Source of the DNA: Phycisphaerales bacterium
Lineage (GTDB): Bacteria > Planctomycetota > Phycisphaerae > Phycisphaerales > UBA1924
Length of the DNA stretch: 64,000 nucleotides
Reading direction: 5' to 3'
Assembly (NCBI GenBank): GCA_020850415.1
Contig: JADZER010000060.1
Location: 62,001 to 126,000, forward strand
The translations under genes and the position numbers were made by a program. The notes below the pieces were generated by a model. The model saw only the letters and a program-made list of their open reading frames with translations. It had not been told where the DNA came from and did no database searches. Below are positions 45,881 to 55,107 of this stretch, piece by piece (positions within the stretch are counted from its first letter, which is position 1; each line of letters opens with the position of its first letter).

Positions 45881-47493
45881 GACCGCTGCTGTGTGTGATC
45901 CCGCTGCTGGCCTCCCTCGCGACATCCGTGGCCGGCCAGCCCGAGTCCATCGTCGGCAGCCCCCACGACCTCTCTGTCGGCGGCCCGGGCCCCGTCCGGG
46001 CCACCTTTGAGGACCAGGTCTGCATCTTCTGCCACACCCCGCACAACGCGAGCCCCATCCGCCCGCTGTGGAACCGCTACCTCCCGGTCGATAACTACCG
46101 CATCTACGCCAGCCGGGCCCTCGACGCCGAGCCCGGGCAGCCCACGGGCACCTCGAAGATGTGCCTCTCCTGCCACGACGGCACCATCGCCCTCGGCGTC
46201 GTCTTCTCCCGTCAGACGCCCATCCCCATGGCCGGCGGCGTGACCGTGATGCCCGACGGGGCCGCCAACCTCGGCACCGACCTCTCCGACGATCACCCGA
46301 TCAGCTTCCGGTTCGACTCGGCGCTGTCGGCCCAGGACGAGCACCTCCTCGACCCGGCCCTGCTGCCCGACGAGCTGCGCCTCGACGCCAACGGCGAGCT
46401 GCAGTGCACCACCTGCCACGATGCCCACGACGACTCCCGCGGCAACTTCCTGGCGATGCACAACTTCGACTCGCAGCTCTGCAACGCCTGCCACCAGATC
46501 TCCACGACCACCATCGCCGAGCACGAGTCCTGCAACGCCTGCCACCAGCCGCACACCGCCCCCAGCGGGCCGTACCTGCTGCGCGGGCAGAATGTGGTCG
46601 AGACCTGCCTCGCCTGCCACGACGGCGGGTTCCACGGCGCCGCCAACATCGCCAACGACCTTGGGAAGCCCTCGATCCACGAGACCTACAGCCAGGTCGA
46701 CCCGCCCGACCCGCAGTTCATGCACACCTCCTGCACGAGCTGCCACGACCCGCACAGCATGCATGCCGGCTCGGCCGAGCCGCCGCTGGTGCACCCGAAC
46801 ATGGGCGAGATCGACGGCGTCAACGCCTCGGGGTCGCCGGTCACGGTCGCGAGCTATGAGTATGAGGTCTGCTTCAAGTGCCACGCCGACCAGCAGGCGA
46901 CCCCGCCGTTCATCCAGCGCCTCGCCCCGGCCAACAACACGAGACAGCAGTTCAGCCCCGGCGCGATCAGCTACCACCCCGTCGAAGCGCCCGGGCGCAG
47001 CTCCGATGTCCCCAGCCTCCGCCCGGGGTGGACCACCTCCAGCCTCGTCCAGTGCTCCGACTGCCACGGATCGAACTCCGGCTCGGCCGGCGGCGGCAGC
47101 GGGCCCGACGGCGTCCACGGCTCGATGTTCTCGCCCCTCCTCGTCGCCCGCTACGAGACCTCCGACTACACCACGGAGAGCGCCGGCGCCTACGCCCTCT
47201 GCTACCAGTGTCACGACCGCGCCAGCATCCTCGGCGATGAGTCCTTCCCCGGGCACGACAAGCACATCCGCGACGAGCGCACCCCCTGCTCGGCGTGCCA
47301 CACCGGCCACGGCATCGCCTCCGGCCAGGGCTCCAGCACCGGCAACTCCCACCTCATCAATTTCGACACCGCCATCGTCTTCCCCAACGGCGCGGGGCGG
47401 CTGGAGTTCCGCGACACCGGCTCCCGCAGCGGCGAGTGCTTCCTGAGCTGCCACGGCGAGAACCACGACCCCGCGAGCTACCCGGACGATTGA
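45877..47493 (+). CDS. Multiheme c-type cytochrome (11 CXXCH + 1 CX3CH)
   Basis: GSPHDLS; CIFCH, CLSCH, CTTCH, CNACH x2, CLACH, CTSCH, CFKCH, CSDCH, CYQCH, CSACH, then CFLSCH. Confidence 0.93.
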   Translation: MRPLLCVIPLLASLATSVAGQPESIVGSPHDLSVGGPGPVRATFEDQVCIFCHTPHNASPIRPLWNRYLPVDNYRIYASRALDAEPGQPTGTSKMCLSCHDGTIALGVVFSRQTPIPMAGGVTVMPDGAANLGTDLSDDHPISFRFDSALSAQDEHLLDPALLPDELRLDANGELQCTTCHDAHDDSRGNFLAMHNFDSQLCNACHQISTTTIAEHESCNACHQPHTAPSGPYLLRGQNVVETCLACHDGGFHGAANIANDLGKPSIHETYSQVDPPDPQFMHTSCTSCHDPHSMHAGSAEPPLVHPNMGEIDGVNASGSPVTVASYEYEVCFKCHADQQATPPFIQRLAPANNTRQQFSPGAISYHPVEAPGRSSDVPSLRPGWTTSSLVQCSDCHGSNSGSAGGGSGPDGVHGSMFSPLLVARYETSDYTTESAGAYALCYQCHDRASILGDESFPGHDKHIRDERTPCSACHTGHGIASGQGSSTGNSHLINFDTAIVFPNGAGRLEFRDTGSRSGECFLSCHGENHDPASYPDD

Positions 47494-47514
47494 GCCGCGG
47501 GACCACGCCATGAA

Positions 47515-47543
47515 ACAAGCCCCGCGCCGGGCGCGGGGCTTGT
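47515..47543. terminator. Bidirectional terminator hairpin between convergent operons
   Basis: ACAAGCCCCGCGCC-G-GGCGCGGGGCTTGT, 14-bp perfect inverted repeat between two convergent genes. Confidence 0.75.
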
Positions 47544-47569
47544 CGGTGCTCGGCGATGGGACCGGGCCG

Positions 47570-49777
47570 CTACTTGATGATCAGCATCTGCTGGTAGGTC
47601 GGCATCGGCCAGTGGTCCGCCGCGACATGCTGCTCGAGCTCGTCAACCGCCTGGCGCAGCGCGGCCATGGCGGGGACGACCTTGGCGCGGATCGCCGCGG
47701 CGTGCTTGGCCGGGCCCCCGTGCTCGCCCTTCAGCGCGGCCTCCAGCACCGCCAAACGGCTCTGGCAGGCCCGGGTCAGCCCGACGACCCGCTCGACCTC
47801 CTCGCGCAGCTCCGGGTTCTCGATCTCGACCGACTCGCTCGCGCCGAGGGCGTCGATGACCTCGGTCTGGTGACGCCAGGCCCCCGGCAGCACCTTCGTG
47901 CGCACGAGCGAGACCATCGTCTCGGCCTCGATGAGCAGCTGCTTGCAGTACTTCTCGAAGAAGATGGTCGACCGGCTCTCGACCTCGGCCTTGCTGAGCA
48001 CCTTGTGCCTGAGGAAGACCGCGACGCTCTCCCGGCCCGTCAGCACGCCCAGCGCGTCCACGCTGTCCCGCAGGTTGGGCAGCCCACGACGCTCGGCCTC
48101 GTCGTGCCACGCCTTGTCGTACCCGTCGCCGTTGAACAGCACCCGCTTGTGGTCCTTGACCACCTGCTTGAGCACTGTCTTCACCGCTTGCTCACGCTTG
48201 GCCGGCGTGGGGCTCTTGCCCATCGCCTTCTCGAGCCGGTCGGCCATGACCGTCAGCGCCTCGGCCACGATGGTGTTCAGCACCGTCGTCGGCCAGCTCA
48301 CCGCCGCCGACGCGCCGACCGCCCGGAACTCGAACTTGTTGCCCGTGAACGCGAACGGGCTGGTGCGGTTGCGGTCGCCGGTGTCGCGGGGGATCTGCGG
48401 CAGGCTCTTGGCGCCCAGATCCAGCTTCCCGCCCTTGATGGTCTTCTTGGTCTCGCCGCTCTCCAGCTGCTCGATAATGTCCATGAGCATGTCGCCCAGG
48501 AAGATCGAGATGATGGCCGGCGGGGCCTCGTTAGCGCCCAGGCGGTGGTCGTTGCCCGCGCTGGCCACGCTCGCCCGCAGCAGCGTCGCGTAGGTGTCCA
48601 CCGCGTAGATCACCGCGCACAGGAACACCAGGAACTGCATGTTCGTGTGCGCCTCGTCGCGGGGGTCCAGCAGGTTCACGCCCGTGTCGGTCGCCAGCGC
48701 CCAGTTGAGGTGCTTGCCCGACCCGTTGATCCCCGCGAAGGGCTTCTCGTGCAGCACCGCCCGGAGCCCGTAGCGGATGCCCACCCGACGCAGCGTCTCC
48801 ATCACCAGCATCTGGTGGTCGCACGCCAGGTTCGCCGTCTCAAAGTAGGGCGCGATCTCGAACTGCCCGGGCGCGACCTCGTTGTGGCGCGTCTTCACCG
48901 GCACCCCCAGCCGGTAGAGCTCCCCCTCGCACTCGGCCATGAACGCCAGCACACGCTGCGGGATCGACCCGAAGTAGTGGTCCTCGAGCTGCTGGCCCTT
49001 GGGCGGCTGGGCCCCCAGCAGCGTCCGGTCGCACATCACCAGGTCCGGCCGCTGGTAGTACAGCTCACGGTCGAGCAGGAAGTACTCCTGCTCGGCGCCG
49101 ACCGTCGCCAGCACCCGCCCCACGCCCTCCGCGGCGTCAAAGAGCCGGAGCACCCGCAGCGCCGCCCCGGACAGCGCGTCCATCGACCGCAGCAGCGGGG
49201 TCTTCTTGTCCAGCGCCTCGCCGTTCCACGACACGAACGCCGTCGGGATGCACAGCGTCACATGGTTGGGCCCCCGGACCAGGAACACCGGGCTCGTCGG
49301 GTCCCACGCGGTGTACCCCCGGGCCTCGAAGGTGGCCCGCAGACCGCCCGAGGGGAAGCTCGAGGCGTCCGGCTCGCCCTGCACCAGCATCTTCCCGGTG
49401 AACTCGTTGATCACCCCGCCGTGCCCGTCGGGCGTGATGAAGCTGTCGTGCTTCTCCGCCGTCGAGCCCGTCAGCGGCTGGAACCAGTGCGTGTAGTGGG
49501 TCGCCCCCTGCTCGACCGCCCACTCCTTCATCGAGGCCGCGATCACATCCGCCACCTCGTGGGCCAGCTGCGACCCGCTCTGGATCGCCCGCATGAACTG
49601 GCGGAAAGTGTCCTTGGGGAGCCGCTGCTGCATCAGCCGCTCGTTGAACACATCGCAGCCGAACTCCCCGTGTACATGGCCCTGCCGGTTGTAGACCCCG
49701 CTGGGCTGGCTCGGGGAGCGCAGCCACGGCTCCGAGCTCTGGTGGACGACCCCGACTCCGTTGTTCAGCCGATGCAT
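47570..49777 (-). CDS. glnN: Glutamine synthetase type III
   Basis: ~735 aa; [87 protein letters not shown]. Confidence 0.95.
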   Translation of the reverse strand: MHRLNNGVGVVHQSSEPWLRSPSQPSGVYNRQGHVHGEFGCDVFNERLMQQRLPKDTFRQFMRAIQSGSQLAHEVADVIAASMKEWAVEQGATHYTHWFQPLTGSTAEKHDSFITPDGHGGVINEFTGKMLVQGEPDASSFPSGGLRATFEARGYTAWDPTSPVFLVRGPNHVTLCIPTAFVSWNGEALDKKTPLLRSMDALSGAALRVLRLFDAAEGVGRVLATVGAEQEYFLLDRELYYQRPDLVMCDRTLLGAQPPKGQQLEDHYFGSIPQRVLAFMAECEGELYRLGVPVKTRHNEVAPGQFEIAPYFETANLACDHQMLVMETLRRVGIRYGLRAVLHEKPFAGINGSGKHLNWALATDTGVNLLDPRDEAHTNMQFLVFLCAVIYAVDTYATLLRASVASAGNDHRLGANEAPPAIISIFLGDMLMDIIEQLESGETKKTIKGGKLDLGAKSLPQIPRDTGDRNRTSPFAFTGNKFEFRAVGASAAVSWPTTVLNTIVAEALTVMADRLEKAMGKSPTPAKREQAVKTVLKQVVKDHKRVLFNGDGYDKAWHDEAERRGLPNLRDSVDALGVLTGRESVAVFLRHKVLSKAEVESRSTIFFEKYCKQLLIEAETMVSLVRTKVLPGAWRHQTEVIDALGASESVEIENPELREEVERVVGLTRACQSRLAVLEAALKGEHGGPAKHAAAIRAKVVPAMAALRQAVDELEQHVAADHWPMPTYQQMLIIK

Positions 49778-49928
49778 CGCGCGTGTTCCTTCCTGTGCAT
49801 ACGGGCGGATATGCACGCGGGGACCCGGCGCCCCGCGCCGCTCATCGGTGCGCATTGTGACAACCTCGGACCCGGCGGCAAGCCGGGCCCGGGCCGCGGG
49901 GCAGAAATCCCGCGATTTCGCCGAGCAA

Positions 49929-50768
49929 TCAGCCGCCCCGGGAGGGGTCCGGCGCCGCCGCCGCCCGCGTCCCGCGGGCCGCCGACGCCAGCTCGCCCAC
50001 GAAGGACCCCGCCTCGGCGATCGGGTCGGCCCCCTGCTCCACCGCCTGATCGATGCGCCGGACCAGCGCGCTGCCGACGATCGCCGCGTCGGCGTGGGCG
50101 ACCACCGCACGGACATGCTCCGGAGTCGAGACCCCAAAGCCGCACGCGATCGGCAGCTCGGTCCACTCCCGGAGCCGGGCCACCCGCCGGGCGACATCGG
50201 GGGCCTCCCCCCGCTCGCCGGTAATCCCGGTCCGGGCAATGAGATAGACGAACCCCGTGCATGCCCGGGCGATCGCTTCGGCCCTCGCGATGGAGGTCGT
50301 CGGCGCGATCAGCAGCGTCGCGGTCAGCCCCTGCTCCCGCGCCGCGCCGAGCAGCGCGTCCGACTCCTCCAGCGGCACATCCGGGTAGATCACCCCATCG
50401 AAGCCCGCCCCCGCCGCCCGGGCGGCGAACCCGTCCGGCCCGCCCGCCCTGTACACGATCGAGGCGCTGACCATCGCCACCAGCCCCAGCCCGGTCGAGC
50501 CCCGGGCCCGCGAGACCTGCTCGAACACCGACTCGGGCGTCGCGCCACGCTCGAGCGCCCTGTGCATCGCCGACGCGATCACCGGCCCGTCGGCGATCGG
50601 GTCCGAGAACGGGATCCCGATCTCCGCAATAGACCCGCCCGCCCGCTCGAGCGCCCCGAGGAGATCGGGCAGCGAGTCCGGCGCCGGGTGCCCGGCGCAC
50701 ACGAAGGGCATGAGCAGCCGTCGCTGCGACTGGCGGGCGTCCTGAAAGATCGCGTCGATGCGGTTCAT
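49929..50768 (-). CDS. trpA: Tryptophan synthase alpha subunit
   Basis: [64 protein letters not shown]. Confidence 0.95.
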   Translation of the reverse strand: MNRIDAIFQDARQSQRRLLMPFVCAGHPAPDSLPDLLGALERAGGSIAEIGIPFSDPIADGPVIASAMHRALERGATPESVFEQVSRARGSTGLGLVAMVSASIVYRAGGPDGFAARAAGAGFDGVIYPDVPLEESDALLGAAREQGLTATLLIAPTTSIARAEAIARACTGFVYLIARTGITGERGEAPDVARRVARLREWTELPIACGFGVSTPEHVRAVVAHADAAIVGSALVRRIDQAVEQGADPIAEAGSFVGELASAARGTRAAAAPDPSRGG

Positions 50769-51041
50769 GGCGGGAGCGTATCGCCCGTTCTTCACCGTGT
50801 GGCGCCCGACCGCCCAAACGCTATTGACCACACTGGGAAGCCGCGGTATCTTGGGGTATCAGGTATTTGGGTGTTGTTGCCTAAGAGTTCGGGTATTCGT
50901 GTTCACAACCGAGCGGCCCCGGCAGTGTTTGCCCGGGGGCCCTGAGCAGCCGGCGCCGAGCGAGCCCGGCCCCGATCGATGCGCGGCGTGGGTGTCCCCA
51001 CGGCGCGCCTGTCGCGTCCAGTCTTGAGTGAGGAGAAACAC

Positions 51042-53171
51042 ATGTTGGACCGCTGGTCTAGGAAACTGTCCGCCGTCGCCCTGCTGGTGGCGGCGATGGG
51101 TGCTTCGGCGGGTGTCGGCGCCCTCGAATCCCCGGGTGCCGCCTCCCAGCCGGAAGCCGCTCCGGCCCTGTTCGTCGAGATCCCCGGCGTCATGCTCTTC
51201 TCGGGGCAGGTGATCGCCAAGCCCCTGCAGTTCGACGACATGGCCGACCGCGGCATGAGCCAGCAGCAGATCTCCGGCGTCATCGCCCAGACCGACGCCC
51301 TGCTCGCGCAGTTCGTCGAGGTCTGGTACGAGCCGCTGGTCGACCACCATGTGCTCCGCGTCCCCGCCGGGATGACCGACGCCCAGTTCGTCGCGAGCCT
51401 CCTCTCCACCGGCCTCTTCGAGTTCGTGGAGCCCGACTGGACCCTCTTCCCCATCGCCAACTGCACCACCGACACCAACCTCCCCAGCCAGTGGCACCAC
51501 AACTCCAACCGCATGGCCTCCTGCGAGGCCTGGGGCATACACACCGGCACCCCCGCCGTCACCGTCGGCATCTGCGACACCGGCGTCCAGACCAACCACC
51601 CCGACCTCCTCCTCAACCGCAAAGAGGGCTACAACGCCGTCAACCGCGTCTGGGAGAGCAACGGCGGGCAGATCGGCCCGGTGCACTCCCACGGCACGAT
51701 GACCACCGGCTGCGCCGCCGCCAACGGCAACAACGGCAGGGGCGTCTCCGGCTCCGGCTGGAACCTCAGCCACCGCATGATGCGGGTCTCCAACAGCTCC
51801 AGCGGGAACGCCAACCTCAGCGACCTCACCCACGCGGCGCTCACCAGCATCCAGGCCGGCGACAAGGTCGCCAATGTCAGCTACTCCGGCGTCAACTCCT
51901 CCTCCGTCCGATCCACCGCCACCCAGATCAAGAACCTCGGCGGCCTGCTCACCTGGTCGGCCGGCAACGACGGCGCCAACCTCAACTGGGGCAACCGCGA
52001 CGCGGACGATGTCATCGTCGTCGGCGCCACCACCAGCGGCGACTCGAAGTCCAGCTTCAGCGCCTACGGCCCCAGCGTCGACCTCATGGCCCCCGGCAGC
52101 GGCGTGTACACCACCAACAGCAACAGCGGCTACGCCGCCGTCGACGGCACCAGCTTCTCGGCGCCCCTCACCGCAGGCCTCATCGGGCTCATCTGGTCCT
52201 ACAACCCCGGGCTCTCGCCCGACGAGGTCGAGGCCATCCTCAAGGCCGGCTGCGACGACCTCGGCTCCGCCGGCGTCGACAACACCTACGGCTACGGGCG
52301 CATCGACTCTTACGAGTCCCTGCTCCTCGCCGGCGGCTCCGCCAACACCCCGCCGGTCATCACGGTCGTCTCCCCGGGCAACGGCTCGGTGTTCACGCAG
52401 GGCGCCACCATCGTCTTCGACAGCAACACCGTCGACGCCGAGGACGGCGACCTCTCCGCCCAGGTGACCTGGACCTCCTTCACCGACGGCCTCCTCGGCA
52501 CCGGCGATTTCTCCTCGAGTTCCCTCTCGGTCGGCATCCACTTCATCACCGTCGCGGTCACCGACTCCGGCGGCCTGACCGACAGCGAGTTCCTCTCCAT
52601 CTCCGTCGAGGCCCCCGCGCTCCCCGCCGCGCCGACCCCGATCGCCACCACAGAGGGCCAGCCCGGCGCCCTGACCTTCACCTGGACCGACAACTCCAAC
52701 AACGAGACCGGCTTCACCGTCCAGCGCCAGCAGAAGGTCGGCTCCACCTGGACCAACACCACCACCGTGGGCACGCTCCCGGCCAACGCGACCTCCTCGA
52801 CCGACTCGCCCGGCTCTGGCGCCTGGCGCTACCGCGTCCGCGCCAGCAACGGCGCCGGCAACTCCTCCTGGACCGCCTTCAAGATCGCCAAGCCCGCAAC
52901 GCCCACCGGCATGACCGGCAGCGCCGCCGGCTCCACCGCCAACCTCGCCTGGAATGACAACTCCGGCATTGAGAGCGGCTACACCGTCCAGCGCCAGCAG
53001 AAGGTCGGCTCCTCGTGGACCAACACCACGACCGTCGCCACCACCGCGCAGAACGCGACCTCCTACGCCGACACCCCCGGCTCGGGCGTGTGGCGCTACC
53101 GCGTCCGTGCCGCCAACGCCGGCGCCGCCAGCTCCTGGTCCTCGTGGTCGGGCAATGTGAACATCCCGTAA
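51042..53171 (+). CDS. Secreted subtilisin-like (S8) serine protease with C-terminal Ig/FN3-type domains
   Basis: GICDTGVQTNHPDLL, HGTMTTGCAAANGNNGRGVSG, DGTSFSAPLTAGLIGL; two near-identical modules ...GFTVQRQQKVGSTWTNTTTV... Confidence 0.92.
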   Translation: MLDRWSRKLSAVALLVAAMGASAGVGALESPGAASQPEAAPALFVEIPGVMLFSGQVIAKPLQFDDMADRGMSQQQISGVIAQTDALLAQFVEVWYEPLVDHHVLRVPAGMTDAQFVASLLSTGLFEFVEPDWTLFPIANCTTDTNLPSQWHHNSNRMASCEAWGIHTGTPAVTVGICDTGVQTNHPDLLLNRKEGYNAVNRVWESNGGQIGPVHSHGTMTTGCAAANGNNGRGVSGSGWNLSHRMMRVSNSSSGNANLSDLTHAALTSIQAGDKVANVSYSGVNSSSVRSTATQIKNLGGLLTWSAGNDGANLNWGNRDADDVIVVGATTSGDSKSSFSAYGPSVDLMAPGSGVYTTNSNSGYAAVDGTSFSAPLTAGLIGLIWSYNPGLSPDEVEAILKAGCDDLGSAGVDNTYGYGRIDSYESLLLAGGSANTPPVITVVSPGNGSVFTQGATIVFDSNTVDAEDGDLSAQVTWTSFTDGLLGTGDFSSSSLSVGIHFITVAVTDSGGLTDSEFLSISVEAPALPAAPTPIATTEGQPGALTFTWTDNSNNETGFTVQRQQKVGSTWTNTTTVGTLPANATSSTDSPGSGAWRYRVRASNGAGNSSWTAFKIAKPATPTGMTGSAAGSTANLAWNDNSGIESGYTVQRQQKVGSSWTNTTTVATTAQNATSYADTPGSGVWRYRVRAANAGAASSWSSWSGNVNIP

Positions 53172-53196
53172 GCCCGCCCGCACACTGACAGCACAC

Positions 53197-53232
53197 GACG
53201 GCCGGGTCCGAGAGGGCCCGGCCGTTCCTTTT
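53197..53232 (+). terminator. Rho-independent terminator
   Basis: ACGGCCGGGTCC-gaga-GGGCCCGGCCGT then tcctttt. Confidence 0.75.
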
Positions 53233-53268
53233 ACACCGCCCCGCGTGAGAGAAAGCCCCCGCCCCGCC

Positions 53269-54093
53269 CTACCGCGTCACCACATCCGGCAACGCCTCGA
53301 GCCCCTCGGTCAGCACCCGCGGCCCGTCCTCGGTCACCAGCACATCGTGCTCGTAATGCACCGACATCGAGCCGTCGGCCGTGTGGATCGGCCACTGGCC
53401 CCGCTGCTGGGCCGTCACACCAGTCCCGATCGCGATCATCGGCTCGACCGCGATCAGCGTCCCAGGCGCCGCGTGCTGCAGCGCGTCCGGCCACTCGCCC
53501 GGGAAGCTCGGGACCACATTCGCGATGAACGGCGGCCCGTGCAGCTTGCGCCCGATCCCGTGCCCCCCGAGCCCGCGCACCATGTGGAACCCGCAATCCC
53601 CCTCGACATACCCCTGCACCGTCCTCGCCCACTGCAGATACCGGTTCTCCGGCCGGAGCGTCGCGACGCCCCGCCGGATCGTCTCTTTCCCGCAGTCCAT
53701 GAGCCGCCGGATCCCCGCCTCGGGCTCGCCGATCGCGTAGGTCCACGCCGCGTCCCCGATCCAACCCTTGTGCCATACCCCGATATCGACCTTGAGCAGG
53801 TCGCCCCGCTTGAGCGGCGCCGTGTACGACCCGGCCGTCCCGTGGACGATGCAGTCGTTCACGCTCAGGCACGCGTGCGACGGGAACGGCGGCAGTCTGG
53901 GGATCTTGTACCCGAGGAAGCACGACCGGCACTTCAGATCCGCCAGCGTCGACGCCACGAACGCGTCGATCTGCGCCATCGTCTGACCGATGCGCAGGAA
54001 CTCCGCCACCCGCCGGTGGGTCTCCACCACGCACTGCGCCGCGGCGTATGCCGCCTCGGCGTCGGTCTGGGCTCGGCCGGCCACGGGGTGCAT
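53269..54093 (-). CDS. map: Methionine aminopeptidase type I
   Basis: ACLSVNDCIVHGTAG, LKVDIGVWHKGWIGDAAWTY, GGHGIGRKLHGPPFIANV, GTLIAVEPMIAIGTG. Confidence 0.95.
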   Translation of the reverse strand: MHPVAGRAQTDAEAAYAAAQCVVETHRRVAEFLRIGQTMAQIDAFVASTLADLKCRSCFLGYKIPRLPPFPSHACLSVNDCIVHGTAGSYTAPLKRGDLLKVDIGVWHKGWIGDAAWTYAIGEPEAGIRRLMDCGKETIRRGVATLRPENRYLQWARTVQGYVEGDCGFHMVRGLGGHGIGRKLHGPPFIANVVPSFPGEWPDALQHAAPGTLIAVEPMIAIGTGVTAQQRGQWPIHTADGSMSVHYEHDVLVTEDGPRVLTEGLEALPDVVTR

Positions 54094-54177
54094 GGGCCGA
54101 TGGTAGCCCGCCCCCCGCGATGCCGCGCCCGTCCCGCCGGGCCGGGCCCGTCCCGGGGCGCGCATACGCTCCGGGCG

Positions 54178-55065
54178 ATGCCCATCCTCTTTGTCGTCAA
54201 CCGGTCCTCCGGCGTGGGACGAGCCGAACGACTCAGCCGCCACTTCGCCCGCGCCCTCGACGCCGCCGGGGAGCGATACGAGTTCTGCGACGCGAGGAAC
54301 GGCACCCCGACCGGTCAGACGCGCGAAGACTACTACCGCCGCTTCGACGCCATCGCGGCGGTGGGGGGGGACGGCACCCTCCACCACCTGCTCGGCCACG
54401 CCTGCCGCGCCGGCGTCCCCGTCTACCACATCCCCGCCGGCAACGAGAACCTCTTCGCCCGCGAGTTCGGGATGGACGGCGACCCCCAGCGACTCCTCCG
54501 CGCCCTGGAGCGGGCGCGCACCCGGTCGGTCGATGTGCCGAGCCTCGACGGCCGGCCCTTTGCCATCATGGTCTCCTTCGGGCCCGACGCGGGGGTCATC
54601 CACCGCCTCGACGAGGTACGCGCCCGGGCCACCGGCCACGCCATGTACCTGCGCCCGGTGCTCAAAGAGGCCCTCGGGCCGCGCATGGCCCATGTCAGCC
54701 TCCGCGTCGACGGGCGCGAGATCGTCGCCGACGGGCGGGGGTTGCTCGTCATCGCCAACAGCCCGCAGTACGCGACCCACCTCAACCCCGCCCCCCACGC
54801 CGATATCGCCGACGGCATGCTCGACGCCGTCTTCCTGCCCGCCCGCTCCACCGCCTCGGTCGTGCTCTGGGGCCTGCGCTGCGCCACCCGCGACCAGCTC
54901 CAGACCAGCGGCGCGATCTCCGCCCGCGGCGAGCGGATCGAGGTCCTCGCCCACGCCCCCACGCCCATCCAGTCCGACGGCGAGGCCGCCGGCTGGCTCG
55001 AGGCCGGGCAGACCGCGAGCCTGACCATCCGGCCCGGGGCCCTCCGCGTCCTCGTCGCGCGCTGA
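54178..55065 (+). CDS. Diacylglycerol/lipid kinase catalytic-domain protein
   Basis: ILFVVNRSSG, FDAIAAVGGDGTLHHLLG, VYHIPAGNENLFAREFGM. Confidence 0.88.
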   Translation: MPILFVVNRSSGVGRAERLSRHFARALDAAGERYEFCDARNGTPTGQTREDYYRRFDAIAAVGGDGTLHHLLGHACRAGVPVYHIPAGNENLFAREFGMDGDPQRLLRALERARTRSVDVPSLDGRPFAIMVSFGPDAGVIHRLDEVRARATGHAMYLRPVLKEALGPRMAHVSLRVDGREIVADGRGLLVIANSPQYATHLNPAPHADIADGMLDAVFLPARSTASVVLWGLRCATRDQLQTSGAISARGERIEVLAHAPTPIQSDGEAAGWLEAGQTASLTIRPGALRVLVAR

Positions 55066-55107
55066 GATCCGGCAACGCCAACGAACGCCCGGCGGTACAT
55101 TCCTGCG

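Noticed and set aside
49840-49900. Possible -24/-12 element upstream of glnN on minus strand (gggcccggcttgc)
   Set aside because: Spacing and consensus do not fit YTGGCACG-N4-TTGCW.
50925-50945. Possible sigma-54 promoter (cggcagtgtttgc) before the protease
   Set aside because: GG-to-GC spacing is two nt short of the required -24/-12 geometry.
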